Source: Chitinophagales bacterium (GTDB lineage Bacteria > Bacteroidota > Bacteroidia > Chitinophagales > UBA10324). From it: a stretch of 5,096 nucleotides of DNA. The DNA lies in NCBI GenBank assembly GCA_026786335.1, contig JAJAYG010000146.1:1-5096 (forward strand), in the 5' to 3' direction. Positions 4,062-5,096 of this stretch are shown here, in pieces. The first letter of the stretch is position 1. Every line of letters begins with the position of its first letter. A program made the translations under genes and the position numbers. The notes below the pieces were generated by a model, which worked only from the letters and a program-made list of their open reading frames with translations, ran no database searches and was not told the origin of the DNA.

Positions 4062-5096
4062 ATGTCAAAAAATTTAAGTGAACTCAGTGGAAGAAAAGGA
4101 CTTGGCAATAACCTGTTTGAAAAATTAGGTGATGCCGCGTTGCTTGATGGAACTCCCGCTATTGACAAGCTAGAAAAACTGAAAGAAGAATTTCTTTTCG
4201 GCAACGCCAATCTCTACGGCTCTGTTTCATTTTACGATTTTTTGAAACCCGAAAACAAAGGCAAGAAAGTTTATGTATGCAACGGAAGTGCCTGCCTTAC
4301 TGCAGGAACCCAACCGTCACTGACACAAAAGTTAAGTGAAGTTTTTAATGAAAATGAAATCGGTGAAATGTGTTGCCTTGGAAGATGCCACGAGAACAGC
4401 GCATTTAATTATGGCGGAAAGAATTATTCGGGCAATGCAATTGACCAGCTTGATGCAATAAAAAAAGCAGAACAAAAACCGGTTGATGAATATTATGTTG
4501 GAAGCAGCGGAACACCGATTCTCACTGCTAAATTTCCGGGAATAGAAAAATATTATTCCCTTCTTGAAAAAACTTTAAGCACACCGGTAGCAGAGCTTCT
4601 TGCCGAAATAAAACTTTCGGGATTAAGAGGAAGAGGCGGCGCAGGATTTCCGATTGCATTCAAATTAGAATCTTGCATGAACACCGCAGGTGATCAAAAA
4701 TTTATTGTTTGCAATGCTGATGAAGGCGACCCGGGAGCTTACAGCGATCGCTACATTATGGAGCAGCGGCCACATTCACTTTTACTCGGGATGATCATTG
4801 CCGGATATATCGCAGGCGCCGATACAGGAGTTGTTTACATCAGAGGAGAATATCCTGAGTCGGTGGATATTATTTCGAATGAAGTGGAAGTGTTACGTGC
4901 AAATAAATTTATCGGAGAAAATATTTTCAACTCGGGTTTTTCATTCCATTTTAAAATTATAAAAGCACAAGGTGCCTACATCTGCGGTGAAGAAACGGCC
5001 TTGCTTTCTTCCCTCGAAGGGCAGCGACCTGAAGTGAGAATTCGCCCGCCGTTTCCTACACAAGAAGGATTGTTCAACAAACCAACTGTAGTGAAC
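4062..5096 (+). CDS. fdsB: NuoE/NuoF-type fusion, probable NAD-dependent formate dehydrogenase beta subunit (partial)
   Basis: The frame opens at ATG 4062 and stays open for 345 residues to the window end, so the C-terminus is missing. Residues about 68-140 form a thioredoxin-like NuoE-type [2Fe-2S] domain with four candidate ligands: Cys73 and Cys78 (CNGSAC, C-x4-C), Cys105 and Cys109 (CCLGRC, C-x3-C). From about 170 a NuoF domain follows, with GRGGAGFP (190-197, FMN loop), NADEGDPGAYSDR (218-230) and GAYICGEETALLSSLEG (304-320), motifs of FMN/NADH-binding flavoproteins. The SLBB and [4Fe-4S] regions would lie beyond the edge. This layout fits FdsB-like or HydB/HndC-like diaphorase subunits that pass electrons to NAD+. 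Adjacency to fdhD and Moco genes favours a formate dehydrogenase over Complex I or a hydrogenase; that assignment, and so the symbol, is inference. The upstream frame has no ATG back to a stop at 4011, supporting this start. Confidence 0.85.
   Translation, partial: MSKNLSELSGRKGLGNNLFEKLGDAALLDGTPAIDKLEKLKEEFLFGNANLYGSVSFYDFLKPENKGKKVYVCNGSACLTAGTQPSLTQKLSEVFNENEIGEMCCLGRCHENSAFNYGGKNYSGNAIDQLDAIKKAEQKPVDEYYVGSSGTPILTAKFPGIEKYYSLLEKTLSTPVAELLAEIKLSGLRGRGGAGFPIAFKLESCMNTAGDQKFIVCNADEGDPGAYSDRYIMEQRPHSLLLGMIIAGYIAGADTGVVYIRGEYPESVDIISNEVEVLRANKFIGENIFNSGFSFHFKIIKAQGAYICGEETALLSSLEGQRPEVRIRPPFPTQEGLFNKPTVVN

Noticed and set aside
3974..4210. Minus-strand ORF ending in LSLSKH
   Set aside because: Its C-terminal end is translated repeat and its N-terminal part is antisense to the well-supported NuoE-NuoF fusion gene.

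Overview
The window looks like a chromosomal fragment of an AT-rich member of the Bacteroidota, perhaps a Chitinophagales- or Sphingobacteriales-like lineage. The evidence is a fused MoaC-MoaB protein, start codons in A-rich contexts without Shine-Dalgarno sequences, a TAnnTTTG-type promoter element, and intergenic palindromic repeats of kinds common in these genomes. The taxonomic call is inference from style, not from a marker gene.

Layout, all genes on the + strand. Positions 1-107 hold the C-terminal tail of a TauE/SafE-type membrane transporter. A palindromic repeat (113-182) follows, then mobA (208-780). A small antitoxin-like gene (830-1039) overlaps the remains of its RelE/ParE-type toxin (1023-1297). 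The toxin is broken by two identifiable mutations: one extra A in a homopolymer and a 7-bp tandem duplication. Next come moaE (1388-1834) and, overlapping it by ATGA, a bifunctional moaC-moaB/mogA fusion (1831-2745). A repeat-bearing gap (2746-2929) leads to fdhD (2930-3730). A 331-bp gap (3731-4061) contains a diverged tandem duplication of about 120 bp. Its units carry the last bases of fdhD and a large palindrome, and the second unit also carries a perfect 16-bp palindrome. The window ends inside a NuoE/NuoF-type fusion (4062-5096+), probably the diaphorase (beta) subunit of an NAD-dependent formate dehydrogenase.

The genes form one functional module. MoaC makes cyclic pyranopterin monophosphate, MoaE is the large subunit of molybdopterin synthase, the MoaB/MogA domain adenylylates molybdopterin, and MobA adds GMP to give the bis-MGD cofactor. 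FdhD sulfurates that cofactor for formate dehydrogenase. The last gene would pass electrons from formate to NAD+ through Fe-S clusters and FMN. The catalytic alpha subunit (FdsA/FdhF-like) is expected just past the right edge. moaA, moaD and moeA are not seen here.

No wholly new system is evident. The points most worth a second look are the precisely reconstructable dead toxin beside an intact antitoxin inside a Moco gene cluster, the His-to-Leu change at a conserved MoaC active-site position, the tandem duplication at the 3' end of fdhD, and the NuoE-NuoF fusion that keeps a full set of [2Fe-2S] ligands.
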